DNA of 64,000 bases, taken from assembly GCA_049487715.1 (NCBI GenBank), contig CP150549.1:434001-498000 (forward strand), given 5' to 3'. This document shows, piece by piece, positions 47,497 to 56,794 of this stretch (positions are counted from its first letter, which is position 1; each line of letters starts with the position of its first letter). The notes under the pieces were generated by a model. It saw nothing but the letters and a program-made list of their open reading frames with translations. It was not told where the DNA came from and did no database searches. Made by a program: the position numbers and the translations under genes. The DNA is from Pycnococcus provasolii (taxonomy: Eukaryota > Chlorophyta > Pseudoscourfieldiophyceae > Pseudoscourfieldiales).

Positions 47497-47657
47497 AATC
47501 ATCTTTATGAAATCTTTCTACGTTCGCAGTCGCGTTTCAGCCTGCCATGGCCATGTCGGCTTTTATGTCGGCTTTTATGGCGTTGTGGGGTAAAAGCGTG
47601 AATACGTGTCGTCTTGTGTGTTTCTTGTGGTGACTACGATAGTCCAATCCCATTGTC

Positions 47658-49403
47658 ATGTGCGACACCGTCAACTTGGTGCCCTTCCATGCTCCCGTCC
47701 AGGCTCTGTCGAAGACCATCAAACGCAGGGACGAAAAGAAACAGCTGAGGGATTCCCTGCTCAGCATCGCAGAGGACGCCAAGTTCGTGCTCAGCATCAA
47801 ACAGCTCTATCCAGCGTTACCATTATTGGCCAACTTGAGGTGCGGACTCTGGTACACCGCTGCACAGCACAACCACACCTGCTACTTCAAGTCAACAGAC
47901 GGACACGGCCCCTCGCACCACGACTTCAGCATCAGACGACTCAACGCGCACGTCGCTCGTCTGTGCGCCACAAAAGGAGGCGCGCTCATTGTCGATGCGA
48001 CCAGAAGAGGAAAACGATTTCCAGACGCACTCGCGAAAACAGTACCCATCTGGGCGTGCGTCTGGAACAGAGCGATCGCAAACACCAGATGTCAACGTAA
48101 GGGCGACTTAAATGAGACGACTGACTCGTCGTGGGACACCACGCTGCACCTGCCACGGCACGTCTCGAAGAACGAAAGGGAGAACATTGAGAAGCGCCTC
48201 GACGAGTGGGCGGCGAGGCTCGTCGAGTGCGCGCCAGAGCACGTATCGGAGTTGGAACGCTTGCTGAAGAAGCCAATGAGACCGCTGTGGGTCTGCCAGA
48301 CGTCGTACATATTCACGAACGAGGTACCTGATCCTGACACGCTCACGTTCGCACCCATCGTACTCGTCTCTGCCTCGATGCCGATACCTCTTAGCACGAG
48401 CGCGAGCAGTGATGCGTCCATCGTGCCTATGCGACGTGCCGAGGGGTACGTGTACGTGCCTGGAGCCGGCGACGACGAGGAGCTGTGGTGCCCTCGCGGC
48501 TTCGAGGCTGGCGACCTGACGACATTCTTTCGTGCCTTGGTAACTGGCAGGAACGGCTCATGCGACGACGACGACGACGACGACGACATGGAGGAGGAGG
48601 AGGAGGAGGAGGAGGAGGAGGAGGACAACAACAACAACAGCGGCAGCATGTACATCACGTCTGGCGGACTTGCGAATTTGTCGGCGGAAGTTGCCGAAAA
48701 GGTTCGCGATCGCACGACATTCGAGCGCATGATGCATGCGTACATTGCTCGCAAGCATGCGCGTGGTCATCATTTGGGAAATGGTGTTGCCTCCTCGAAG
48801 CTTCCACCACGCCTGCGCATGCTGATAGATCCACCAGACATTGCACTTCTCTTGGGAGTGCGTCTTGGTCATGGCTTCGACGCAGTCGAGGCGGTATCGA
48901 ATGCCACGACGACGATGTCTGTTGCTAGTGGAGGAGCCGTCGGCAGCACTGTGGTATTTCTCCTGCAGCAGGAGGAGGATGTGAAGAGAGTTGTGGAGGC
49001 TTCGGCTTCGGCTTCGGCTGGCGCATCCGTGCACATTCGCATCGCGCATGCGCCATGGCACAAGCGCCGTGGGCGACAGCCTCTTTGCACGGCTTTCGGA
49101 GACGTGCACGCTTGGTACCGCGACTGCCGTCGTCGTGGGGGCATCTTCGCTGTTGCATGCGACCGTCCAAGGTGCGAGCACGCCGTGGCTGCTCTGTTAA
49201 GTTTGATTCTCGTACACGGCAAAGAGTCGCGGGATACGGATCTGCAAAGGGCGTCGGTGTCGACTGTCCTTGCACACGTGAGCCGTGCGTTGGATGGCGC
49301 GGGCGACGACGACGAGTCGTCTTCTTGCGCGTCGCGTCCGCCGAGCTCGGCTGTGCTCAAGAGCGCGTTCGAGAGCGCTCGAAGGAATTTTTGTGTAAAG
49401 TAG
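47658..49403 (+). CDS. RIT1: RIT1, initiator tRNA 2'-O-ribosylphosphate transferase
   Basis: A 581-residue enzyme that adds 2'-O-ribosyl phosphate from PRPP to position 64 of initiator methionine tRNA, keeping it out of elongation. Family blocks seen: YPALPLLANLRCGLWYT, CYFKSTDGHGPSHHDFSIRR, ALIVDATRRGKRFPDALAKT and VPIWACVWNRAIANTRC. These lie at residues ~50-150 in the order typical of yeast and plant RIT1. Mid-protein there is GYVYVPGAGDDEELWCPRGF; an Asp/Glu tract (~300-325) interrupts the domain boundary. The C-terminal phosphatase-like half is less conserved (ASVSTVLAHVSRAL). The ATG at 47658 directly precedes conserved sequence. Length is near yeast's 513, allowing for the tract. Confidence 0.92.
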   Translation: MCDTVNLVPFHAPVQALSKTIKRRDEKKQLRDSLLSIAEDAKFVLSIKQLYPALPLLANLRCGLWYTAAQHNHTCYFKSTDGHGPSHHDFSIRRLNAHVARLCATKGGALIVDATRRGKRFPDALAKTVPIWACVWNRAIANTRCQRKGDLNETTDSSWDTTLHLPRHVSKNERENIEKRLDEWAARLVECAPEHVSELERLLKKPMRPLWVCQTSYIFTNEVPDPDTLTFAPIVLVSASMPIPLSTSASSDASIVPMRRAEGYVYVPGAGDDEELWCPRGFEAGDLTTFFRALVTGRNGSCDDDDDDDDMEEEEEEEEEEEDNNNNSGSMYITSGGLANLSAEVAEKVRDRTTFERMMHAYIARKHARGHHLGNGVASSKLPPRLRMLIDPPDIALLLGVRLGHGFDAVEAVSNATTTMSVASGGAVGSTVVFLLQQEEDVKRVVEASASASAGASVHIRIAHAPWHKRRGRQPLCTAFGDVHAWYRDCRRRGGIFAVACDRPRCEHAVAALLSLILVHGKESRDTDLQRASVSTVLAHVSRALDGAGDDDESSSCASRPPSSAVLKSAFESARRNFCVK

Positions 49404-50182
49404 TATGTGACATAGTTGGTAGTTTGGTAGGAAGTACCTCCCAACAGGCAGGTCCTCCCAACCCCGGATGATTTTAGTCTAGAGTCAGCGCATCCTCAAC
49501 TGTGTCACTCAACCCCTACTTTCCCCTCGCCTAAACTCCCGCCCTGCCCTCGAGCAGTCCGCGGGTATCGTAGTCCGCGTCTGTCTTTTTCCCCTTTCCC
49601 CCCTCCCCTTTCCCCCTCCCCCACAATTATAGGTCTGTTCCGTTGTGTCCCGTTGGAATTCCGGTTCGTATCCCTCCCATGTCGCATGTCCATCTGCATG
49701 TCCGCTCCTCCTCCCTCCTTCCGGTGGCCTTCCCATGGGTCCCCCTTCCACTCGCCTTCCCTTCAGCTTTAAAGGAAGACCTCGTACTCGTCGCCCCTTT
49801 AGGCAGGTTCATGGTGGTGCCTCTACTAGCTCTAGCTCATAATCTCTGCTATCATACATGTATAGGCTCGCTTGAGCGACTCTTTTTGTCGTGGTTCTCG
49901 ATTCAATAGTCTATGAGAACCGGCGGTAGTACCTTCTTTGGTGTGTTGACGCTCTCTCCCTTTTGGTCCTGAATCTCCTCCTGTCCTCATCCAAATTACC
50001 CGTCCTCTGCATACTTCTCGACGTCACCATCATCGGCGTCGCATACCGCGTGACCACAACTGCATTCGCAAGACTCGTCGGAGCGAGAACAAGAAGAACG
50101 ACGACGACGCACACGCAACAGGCGGACTACATTCTCACGTACGCGCGCAAAAGAGGAAGCTCCGTCTCGTCCACCTTGATCG
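49404..50182. other. Spacer between RIT1 and the secreted-protein gene
   Basis: A pyrimidine-rich stretch (CCCTTTCCCCCCTCCCCTTT) lies at 49500-49630. An open frame at 49963-50182 runs into the next gene in another phase and lacks protein-like composition. No gene supported; 49900-50182 is probably the promoter/5' UTR of the downstream gene. Confidence 0.5.
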
Positions 50183-51385
50183 ATGACGACGACAACCTCG
50201 TTTACCCTCCTCCTCGCACCGCTGCTGCTGCTGCTGCTGGCGGGAACTGATGCGGTGTCTCTTGGAAGCATGGGCACAACTGGCGATTCATGGGTGTTCA
50301 ACAACGGCGTAACTGTCAACGGAACCACTGGTGACTTGGTCGCGCAGGGCGACCTTAGCGGAGTGCACCTCGAGTCGCTCATCGATGACCACTACAAGCA
50401 GAATGTGACATTCGCGGACAAGAAAAAGATGCTCCTGAACATTCTTGGTCTCAAGGTTGTGGACTTTGCATACAACGACACGTTCCAGGAGGAGTTTGTG
50501 GGATCACATGATGAACACTACTTTGACGGCAAACCGCCACACTGGTACAAGGCGGCGTACTACCGCGGCATTCTCGCAGAAAGCTTAGCCTACCATCTGC
50601 CGCAGGCTCTCACGCCTCACCACGTGCTGCCTCTCAACACTGACTTTGTTCAGGGAGATAATACAGTACAGGGTCAGTGCTGTCAGGAATTCAACGCAGG
50701 CTCAGACAACTCAAACGAACTTGAGCACCTAACGAATAAGAGGTGGTACGCGAAGTTGGACGTGATTGTGACAGAGCTTGTTGGTGCGGTGCAGGCACTC
50801 TTCAGCATGGCGTTCGATCCAATCAGCCTCGCGAAGCTCGCCGCTCCTGGCCCGTACAGCGGCGGTGGACCGATCAGCCTCGGCATGTTCATCGGCAGTG
50901 TGCTGGAGCTCATTTCGCACAAGGGATTTGGAGACTACTCCAAGTCTGCGGCGACGAGCGGCAGCGGCGTGAAGTTCAACTTCAAGTCAAGTCCAAGTCC
51001 AGAGCACATGCCAGATCCTAACGATGCTCCGGTCTTTCACAGCATGCCATTGGATGTGCAGAACGAGGCGCAAAACGCCGCAGCCTCGGTGATACGTGCT
51101 GTTGATGACGTGAACGCTCACACGATGACGAAGGAAAGTGAGATGAACGCGCGCTTTGACCAATTTGCGCAGACGCTTGCGAATGACCTGGAATTTGTGA
51201 CGGCGCGAGCGAATGCCGTGAAGGTGGTTGCGAAGGGTGAGAATGGGCACCTCGTAGCTCTCGAGCGCACGAACGCACGCCAACGCAAAAACATCGACGA
51301 GCTTCTCGATCTCTCGAATCGCCTCACGGTGGAACAAGACAAGGCGATTCAGGACATTGAGGCTGCTCTTTCTCGTATTCCGTGA
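50183..51385 (+). CDS. Secreted protein of unknown function
   Basis: A 400-residue protein with a clear signal peptide (FTLLLAPLLLLLLAGTDA, cleavage near residue 24). Not recognised beyond that. Potential N-glycosylation sites occur at NGTTGD, QNVTF and YNDTF. The middle holds GQCCQEFNAG (possible disulphides) and a hydrophobic LVGAVQALFSMAFDPISLAK segment near 205-225. The C-terminal ~120 residues are predicted helical/coiled coil (SEMNARFDQFAQTLANDLEF; RQRKNIDELLDLSNRLTVE). It may be secreted, cell-wall or ER-lumenal. No catalytic motif is visible. Confidence 0.75.
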   Translation: MTTTTSFTLLLAPLLLLLLAGTDAVSLGSMGTTGDSWVFNNGVTVNGTTGDLVAQGDLSGVHLESLIDDHYKQNVTFADKKKMLLNILGLKVVDFAYNDTFQEEFVGSHDEHYFDGKPPHWYKAAYYRGILAESLAYHLPQALTPHHVLPLNTDFVQGDNTVQGQCCQEFNAGSDNSNELEHLTNKRWYAKLDVIVTELVGAVQALFSMAFDPISLAKLAAPGPYSGGGPISLGMFIGSVLELISHKGFGDYSKSAATSGSGVKFNFKSSPSPEHMPDPNDAPVFHSMPLDVQNEAQNAAASVIRAVDDVNAHTMTKESEMNARFDQFAQTLANDLEFVTARANAVKVVAKGENGHLVALERTNARQRKNIDELLDLSNRLTVEQDKAIQDIEAALSRIP

Positions 51386-51440
51386 ATTCTATCTTTCACG
51401 ATTGTTGAACCATGTTTGGTAAAAGCAATACAATTCCTTC

Positions 51441-52826
51441 TTACATCTTCACACGCTTCTTCTTTGCATCATCATCATCATTGTTGTTGTTGTTGTTGTC
51501 CTCCTCCTCAGCTGCAGAAACACCAGTCTCCCTAGCTCTTTTGCGGTCTTCCACCTTTTGCGCGAGCGCAAGCTTTCGCCTCAGAAGTTCCATCTTCTTC
51601 TCGTTGATGGCAGCGAGCGTCTCAATGCGCTCACGGTGCGCTTTCTGCTCCTCCTCACGTCGTCGTCGTTCTTCCTCCTTTTTCGCCAGCCTCGCCTCAT
51701 CAACCTTTTGCGCGCGTGCTGCCGACGCCTCCTCCGCTGCGCGACGTAGTGCCTCAGCCTTTGCCTCCTTCTCCTGCTTGGCGGCGGCGGCGGCGGCGGC
51801 GGCGGCAGCCTCCTCCTCCTCCCTCAGCTGCTGCTGATGTTGTTGCCTGTTTGGAGCCTGATGCGATGGCGCCCGTATCGCATGCGGCGAGGCTGATGTA
51901 CGAGACGGCGGATGGTACTGCGACGGCGACGGCGACAGCGGCGGGGGTTGAAGTGCATGATTGTGGTGGCTGTGATGGTATGCAGGGCGTGGATGTGGAT
52001 GTGGATGTGGCCGTGGCGCATCTCGTTCGCGCAGCGGTAGCGGCGCCGGCGGCTCGTCGCGAGGGGCCTCCTCCAGATCATGCCTTGCTCTTGCCACCTT
52101 GATGGGCAGTTGGTGTATGTGCTGTGCCGCGGGAGCACGTAGCATAGGCCCAAGCAGCGCGGATACTTCGAGGCGCGTGCTAAGTGCCGTCTCCAAAGCT
52201 TCTTTCGACTCTAGAAGGATATATGCCGCGCGCGCTGGCACTGGCGGTGCGTCAGGATATCGCCTCGTCGGTTTGGGCGCCATGACGCGTATGGTACCAA
52301 CGCGTCCAAACCTGGAGAAGTACGAGCGCAGGCGCGCGTGCACTTCCGCATCCAGCTCGCGCGTGCTTGCTGCTGGGAGGTTGTACACGGCAATTGTCCT
52401 CGACGCTGATGCTGATGTGGAGGGGGAAGGCTGCTGGTGGTTCTGTCGTCGTTGCCCCGTAAACCGGCTCTGCTGCTGCGGCTGTCTTGGTTGTTGGTCA
52501 TCCCTGCGTGTGGGCTGTTGCACATGACGTCCTCCGTGCATATGACGTCCGTGCATATGCCCGTGGTTGTGGTTGTGGTGCGGTACATTGGTCATCGCTT
52601 GCTGTTCGTTGCCAGCATTGTCATTCTGAAGGTAGTCGTGAACGTCTCCAGCGTCTCCAGCGTTTCCTGGGTTTCTGTTGTCATCCAACAAGCCAGACTG
52701 TTGGATTTGTGCCGGAGACGGCGACGGGGATGGCGAAGAAGAGTGCGACTGCCTTCTTCTTCGTAGTCGTCGACGTCGGCGGTGCTCGGAGTCGGAGTCG
52801 GAGTCACTGGAGTCGGAGGGCGCCAT
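51441..52826 (-). CDS. RRM protein with low-complexity and coiled-coil regions
   Basis: A 461-residue protein from the ATG at 52826 (the frame extends 3 codons upstream without ATG). The N-terminus is acidic/Ser- and Arg-rich, then His- and Gln-rich. One RNA-recognition motif spans ~145-245: RTIAVYNLPAASTRELDAEV (RNP2), YFSRFGRVGTIRVMAPKP, RAAYILLESKEALETALSTR (RNP1 region). A Pro/His-rich linker (~265-330) is followed by a charged coiled coil (REEEEAAAA..., EERRRREEEQKAHRERIETL) and an Asn/Asp repeat near the end. The order RRM plus coiled coil resembles RBM26/27-type nuclear RNA surveillance proteins, but no CCCH finger is present, so that identity is only a suggestion. Confidence 0.75.
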   Translation of the reverse strand: MAPSDSSDSDSDSEHRRRRRLRRRRQSHSSSPSPSPSPAQIQQSGLLDDNRNPGNAGDAGDVHDYLQNDNAGNEQQAMTNVPHHNHNHGHMHGRHMHGGRHVQQPTRRDDQQPRQPQQQSRFTGQRRQNHQQPSPSTSASASRTIAVYNLPAASTRELDAEVHARLRSYFSRFGRVGTIRVMAPKPTRRYPDAPPVPARAAYILLESKEALETALSTRLEVSALLGPMLRAPAAQHIHQLPIKVARARHDLEEAPRDEPPAPLPLRERDAPRPHPHPHPRPAYHHSHHNHALQPPPLSPSPSQYHPPSRTSASPHAIRAPSHQAPNRQQHQQQLREEEEAAAAAAAAAAKQEKEAKAEALRRAAEEASAARAQKVDEARLAKKEEERRRREEEQKAHRERIETLAAINEKKMELLRRKLALAQKVEDRKRARETGVSAAEEEDNNNNNNDDDDAKKKRVKM

Positions 52827-52879
52827 TCCTTCCAAGAATGCCGAAGCAGGCCGGATGTGAAAAAGGGGCTGAATGTTCT

Positions 52880-52957
52880 AACCCCGAAACAGAAAACAGA
52901 AAGCCAACCCCGAAACAAAATGAAACCCGAGAGCAAAACCCGACAACGAAACCCGAC
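52880..52957 (+). promoter_or_regulatory. AACCCCGAAAC repeats between divergent RRM and CPN10 genes
   Basis: CTAACCCCGAAACAG, CCAACCCCGAAACAAAATG, AAACCCGAGAGCAAAACCCG and ACAACGAAACCCGACG follow each other on the plus strand, 340-415 bp before the CPN10 start and ~55-130 bp upstream of the RRM start. This is the densest example of the motif in the window. Confidence 0.55.
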
Positions 52958-53293
52958 GATCCAGATGGGCGAACCGAACCTAATAACTTTGTTGACGAAA
53001 AGAACAGAACGGGTCCCACCGAAGGAGGAGGGGGAGGAGGAGGATGGTGGTGGGGATCCCCCGTAGAGCCAGTCAACTAACACGGGAGCCTCTCTTCTTT
53101 TCTTTTTTCTGAGCCTCCCTCGGCTAGTGTTCTTTTGTTGGGTTGTGTTGTGGATAGGCCTCCCCGGTTCCTCGGCATTTCAGTTCCAACTGGGTCGGCG
53201 GCGGCATTTGGCGGCGCTCCCTCCTTTCCTTCTAGAAGTGTCCTTGACTATTATGGTGGTGCCTACTGTCGCACAAGCTCACTCTCACTCTCA

Positions 53294-53692
53294 ATGAGGG
53301 TGGTTCGTCCCACCACTGTGCACAATAGGGGTGTTTCTCGATTTCAACGCCTTGCTCCTCCCAGGGCGGCGCTTCCCGCATCCATCACGCAGCAGGAGGT
53401 GAACTCTGACAAACTCACGCCCACGCAGGGACGAGTTCTCGTCAAGCCGGAGGATAGTGACACGGGCGTCACCAAGGGAGGTGTGCTCCTCGCTTCGTCC
53501 CAGTCCAACGACGCCTTCTCAACCTCCGACGCGGTCAACATCGGATCCGTCTTGGCGGTCGGAGACGGCGTCGAGGCGGTAGGAAAAGGGGACCGGGTGC
53601 TCTACAGCAGTCGAGGGGCCACGGAGGTCACCATGGCGGACGGTAAGGTGTACCTGTGCCGCGAGGAACAAGTCATTGCAAAGGTGAAATGA
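53294..53692 (+). CDS. CPN10: Chloroplast co-chaperonin CPN10 (GroES family)
   Basis: A 132-residue protein from the ATG at 53294 (the open frame extends upstream without ATG). Residues 1-~38 (RVVRPTTVHNRGVSRFQRLA) are a basic transit peptide. The rest is one GroES domain: LTPTQGRVLVKPEDSDTG, a mobile-loop region KGGVLLASSQSNDAFS, GSVLAVGDGVEAVGKGDRVL and the C-terminal MADGKVYLCREEQVIAKVK. It caps the CPN60 cage in the plastid (the targeting is inferred). A hairpin follows 14 bp after the stop. Confidence 0.9.
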   Translation: MRVVRPTTVHNRGVSRFQRLAPPRAALPASITQQEVNSDKLTPTQGRVLVKPEDSDTGVTKGGVLLASSQSNDAFSTSDAVNIGSVLAVGDGVEAVGKGDRVLYSSRGATEVTMADGKVYLCREEQVIAKVK

Positions 53693-53704
53693 GCCAAAAA
53701 AACA

Positions 53705-53736
53705 ATAGGGGTAACACCCCTATGCGTGTTACCCCT
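53705..53736 (+). repeat. Hairpin in the CPN10 3' UTR
   Basis: AGGGGTAACAC (53707-53717) and GTGTTACCCCT (53726-53736) are perfect 11-bp inverted arms around an 8-base loop. The first arm can alternatively pair locally (ATAGGGGT with ACCCCTAT, 53705-53723), giving two competing stems. Only ~13 bp separate it from the CPN10 stop. Confidence 0.65.
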
Positions 53737-53791
53737 CAACTTGAAAAAGCAAAAGCAAACTCTTTTTTTCTTTTTTTTTTAATTACAGTAG

Positions 53792-55678
53792 TCATTTCTT
53801 TGGTTTCGTCACACCACCACTCCACACGCCAAGCCACTGTTTAATGCGAGAGAAGAAGGTTGATGACGACGACGTTGTCGTTGTTGGAGCGGCAGCTGTG
53901 GTAGTTGTTGCTTTCGAACCTGTTGTTGGCCGTTTCCCTGCAAGGTCCTCCATGTCCACCTCAGCACTAGGAGATGCGCAACCTGCGGCAGCATCCACAG
54001 CCATCCTCTCGCTTGCGTCCATCGCAACAGCCGTATCCTCGTCATCGGGGTACAACTTTTCGCCAGGCTGGTACTTCTCGCCAGCCACCTTCAAGCTGAG
54101 CTGGCCGCACGCGCCGTCAATATCCTGACCCATCTCGCGACGCACCGTCGTGCGAATCATGTACGGCGGATTGCACAGAACGTCCGCGAAAGCTTCCACG
54201 TCCTGCGGATCTGGTGCGGCGTAGACGTCAGCAACCGACGTGGGGTTGTAAGGAATCAGATTCACCACGCCGCCTGCACCGCCACCGCCGCCGTTGCCCT
54301 TGTCGCGCCCCCTTGGCGACGGCGGCGGGGAGCTGCCAGCAGCCTCGTCGCCGTCGTCGTTGGCCGCGCCCCGGCTCTTGTATGCCTTGGGGAAGTCGTT
54401 CGCCGTCAGCAACTCGCCGAGCAGACGCGCATCCTCTCGCGTATCATTCACACCCTTCAAAAGAACGTACTCCACCATGGGATGACGCCCAGATTTCGAA
54501 ACGTGATACTTGATCGCCTCCATGATCTTCTCTATGTGCGCAGCCTTGGCGCTTGGCACGATGTTCAAGCGCCTCTCCTGCGTCGGCGCGTGCAGGCTGA
54601 CGGCAAGGGAAACCTTCGGAACTTCATCCGCAAGCCTCCTGATATTCATGGGCAGGTTCGCGACCGTGCTCACACAGACGCTCTGCGGCCTGAGCATGAA
54701 CATGTTTGAGTCCGTGAGACAGCGGCACGCCTCGACGACCGCGCGGTAGTTGTCCAACGGCTCACCCTGCCCCATGAAGACAACGTTGCGTACGCCCCCG
54801 TCTACAGGACGGCAGATGGCGACGGCGTGTGCCACCTGCTCCAAAATTTCACCGGCAGTCAAGCTTCCGGTGAGCCCGAGCGTTCCCGTGGCGCAAAACT
54901 TGCATCCCATGAGACATCCCACCTGACTGCTGACGCACACGGTGACGCGCCTGTGCCCGCCCTCCTTGCTCGCGCGCACGGTGTCATCGAGCTTTCCCTT
55001 TGCGCCCATGAGAGCGTCCATGCGCATGAGCACGGTCTCAACTAGGTTGCCATCCTGCAGCCTGACGAGCAGTTTCGTCGTGCGTCCATCCTTTGAGTCG
55101 AGCCGTCGCTCCACCGTCGTGGTCATGGGAACCAGCAGCGGCGTGGCGACGTTCTCGGGCAACTTTTGGGTTTTCTGGTAGTCTCGCAGCACCTTAACGT
55201 TCGAGCGCAGCTGCTCCAGAGCCTTTTTTGGGAAGTTGTCGCGCAGGTCTTTCGGCAGAAGGTTGTTCGCACGTTGTGCCGCTGACTCCGACATCGACGA
55301 CGTTTCGTCGTACAGTGGAACGACGTCGGTTGCCGCTAACGACAAGCCTTCCCCCGTTCCCTCAAGGTTGGGGTCTGCACCCGCTCCCGCGAGTCTCGCG
55401 CGCTTCACGAGCGCCTTGGTAATGGCGACGGCATGCTGCGGTTTCGTGACTCCGAGAGATGCCAAGAAGGCGGTGCATGCGGTCCGGTCGAGGTATCCGA
55501 CGAACGGCGGGGTGGCGGAGCGCCGTCCTTTCATTGGTTTCTTTTGTGTCTGTGTCTGTGTCTGTGTCTGTGTCTGTGTCTGTGTCTGTGTCTGTGTCTG
55601 TGTCTGTGTCTGTGTCTGTGTCTGTGTCTGTGTCTGTGTCTGCGGTGCCGACGGAGGCGGTGGTGCTGGGACGGCCAT
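53792..55678 (-). CDS. rlmN: RlmN-family radical SAM RNA methyltransferase
   Basis: A 628-residue enzyme of the RlmN/Cfr family, which in bacteria methylates C2 of adenosine in 23S rRNA and some tRNAs; an organelle substrate is likely here. The radical SAM cluster motif CLMGCKFCATGTLGLTGSL is near residue 253. The family pieces RRVTVCVSSQVGC, NVVFMGQGEPLDNY, CVSTVANLPMNIRRLADEVP and HPMVEYVLLKGVNDTREDA follow. A C-terminal DIDGACGQLSLK supplies the methyl-carrying Cys (~524). The N-terminus carries a (Gln-Thr)n tract of ~15 repeats from a GTGTCT microsatellite, and Gly/Asp-rich insertions lie near 440-470. The tail after ~540 is low-complexity. Confidence 0.93.
   Translation of the reverse strand: MAVPAPPPPSAPQTQTQTQTQTQTQTQTQTQTQTQTQTQTQTQTQKKPMKGRRSATPPFVGYLDRTACTAFLASLGVTKPQHAVAITKALVKRARLAGAGADPNLEGTGEGLSLAATDVVPLYDETSSMSESAAQRANNLLPKDLRDNFPKKALEQLRSNVKVLRDYQKTQKLPENVATPLLVPMTTTVERRLDSKDGRTTKLLVRLQDGNLVETVLMRMDALMGAKGKLDDTVRASKEGGHRRVTVCVSSQVGCLMGCKFCATGTLGLTGSLTAGEILEQVAHAVAICRPVDGGVRNVVFMGQGEPLDNYRAVVEACRCLTDSNMFMLRPQSVCVSTVANLPMNIRRLADEVPKVSLAVSLHAPTQERRLNIVPSAKAAHIEKIMEAIKYHVSKSGRHPMVEYVLLKGVNDTREDARLLGELLTANDFPKAYKSRGAANDDGDEAAGSSPPPSPRGRDKGNGGGGGAGGVVNLIPYNPTSVADVYAAPDPQDVEAFADVLCNPPYMIRTTVRREMGQDIDGACGQLSLKVAGEKYQPGEKLYPDDEDTAVAMDASERMAVDAAAGCASPSAEVDMEDLAGKRPTTGSKATTTTAAAPTTTTSSSSTFFSRIKQWLGVWSGGVTKPKK
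55546..55640. repeat. (GTGTCT)n hexanucleotide repeat in the RlmN-like coding region
   Basis: About 16 GTGTCT units. On the minus strand they encode alternating Gln-Thr near the N-terminus of the RlmN-like protein; unit changes alter length but not frame. Confidence 0.95.
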
Positions 55679-55801
55679 CTGCGCGACGGAGGGGAGGGGA
55701 GGGGGACGAAGGCGATCGAGGGAGGGAAAGGTATGGCGACGCCGACGCCGGAAGCCGCCGCCGCCAACACGGAAAGAAAGCGAAGGAACGGAAAGCAGGG
55801 A

Positions 55802-55866
55802 TGGGGTTTGCGGGTTGGAGGACCGGTTGCCTGAGTTTTTTTCGGGGTTTCGTTTTCGGGGTTTTC
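55802..55866 (-). promoter_or_regulatory. CCCCGAAA motif cluster upstream of the RlmN-like gene
   Basis: On the minus strand: GGAAAACCCCGAAAACGAAA then CCCCGAAAAAAAC and CAACCCGCAAACCCC, 125-190 bp before the start at 55678. Same orientation relative to the gene as elsewhere. Confidence 0.5.
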
Positions 55867-55885
55867 CAAAGGCTCAACAGGAGTC

Positions 55886-55918
55886 GGGTTAGGGTTAGGG
55901 TTAGGGTTAGGGTTAGGG
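55886..55918 (+). repeat. TTAGGG telomere-like array (about five units)
   Basis: GGGTTAGGGTTAGGGTTAGG continuing to GGGTTAGGGG: the cleanest telomere-like tract in the window, ~210 bp upstream of the RlmN-like start. Confidence 0.85.
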
Positions 55919-56794
55919 GAAAATGGTGAAATGGTAGACTATGTACGTGGTGGTGTTAGCTTGCGCAATACTACTGTACTGGCGCGGGACGGCGAAAAAT
56001 TTCCCTAGAACACGAAGATGAAGACTGGAGCTACTGTACCCGGTCTGCTGGTACAAATAGGGTAGAGCGAACGGCACGTGTCGAACAAAGGATTCTTCGG
56101 CGCAGTACAGGATGTAGAGGTTGAAATGAAATTTTGCATCTCTCAAATCACCACTTCTCACTTGCTTCTCAAAAAAAAATCATGTGAACCGCTGGAGATG
56201 CTTCACGCGAATATCTCGAAGGATGGAGAGAGCGGCCCAAGCTGCGACGTGGGTCAATCAACGTCGTTCGACTTTCTGTTATTGACTTGACTACGGTAAA
56301 GGTTAGTACTATAGAACCTGCGAAACCTGGTAACCTACCGGGTTACAATCAGCCAAATTAAGAGGGAAAGCATGCGTTTTTGCAAGCTAAGATTTGGTGC
56401 AAGGACCCGGGTGTTTAGGGGAGGTTGCATGGGCCGCGACACTTGAGAAAAGGGAAAGGGCAAGGAAAAGACGCATTGTGATCATGCGCATGTTGAATGA
56501 TCACATCAACGGGGCGTGTTTCGTCGACGGTGCATCTGCCCGCGTCTGCCTGCGGTATGTGCGGTACGTAGGTGCCTCCTTGGAAGGGAGGCACGGAGAG
56601 GTGGCACGGAGCGGGGCTTGACAAGCCTTGGGTATGCTTGTAGGCTTGTAGACAAGTCATACAAGCCGCGGGCGACTCGGCAGACGTCCGGCTCCGTCGC
56701 ATACCCCCGACCAGACGCCGCCTCTGCCTGCGCACGCAGCACCACTCACCAGCTCGTCGCCGGTGACAAACAACACACGCCGTGTTGTGTGCGC
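55919..56794. other. Spacer with no supported gene
   Basis: Mixed AT-rich and neutral sequence. Holds CTACCGGGTTAC (56334) and other TACCGGGTA-type words. Open frames here have no protein-like features. Confidence 0.5.

Noticed and set aside
55236-55929. Plus-strand open frames with Cys-Val or Val-Ser repeats opposite the RlmN-like gene
   Set aside because: They are the GTGTCT microsatellite read on the wrong strand; the minus strand carries a full conserved enzyme.
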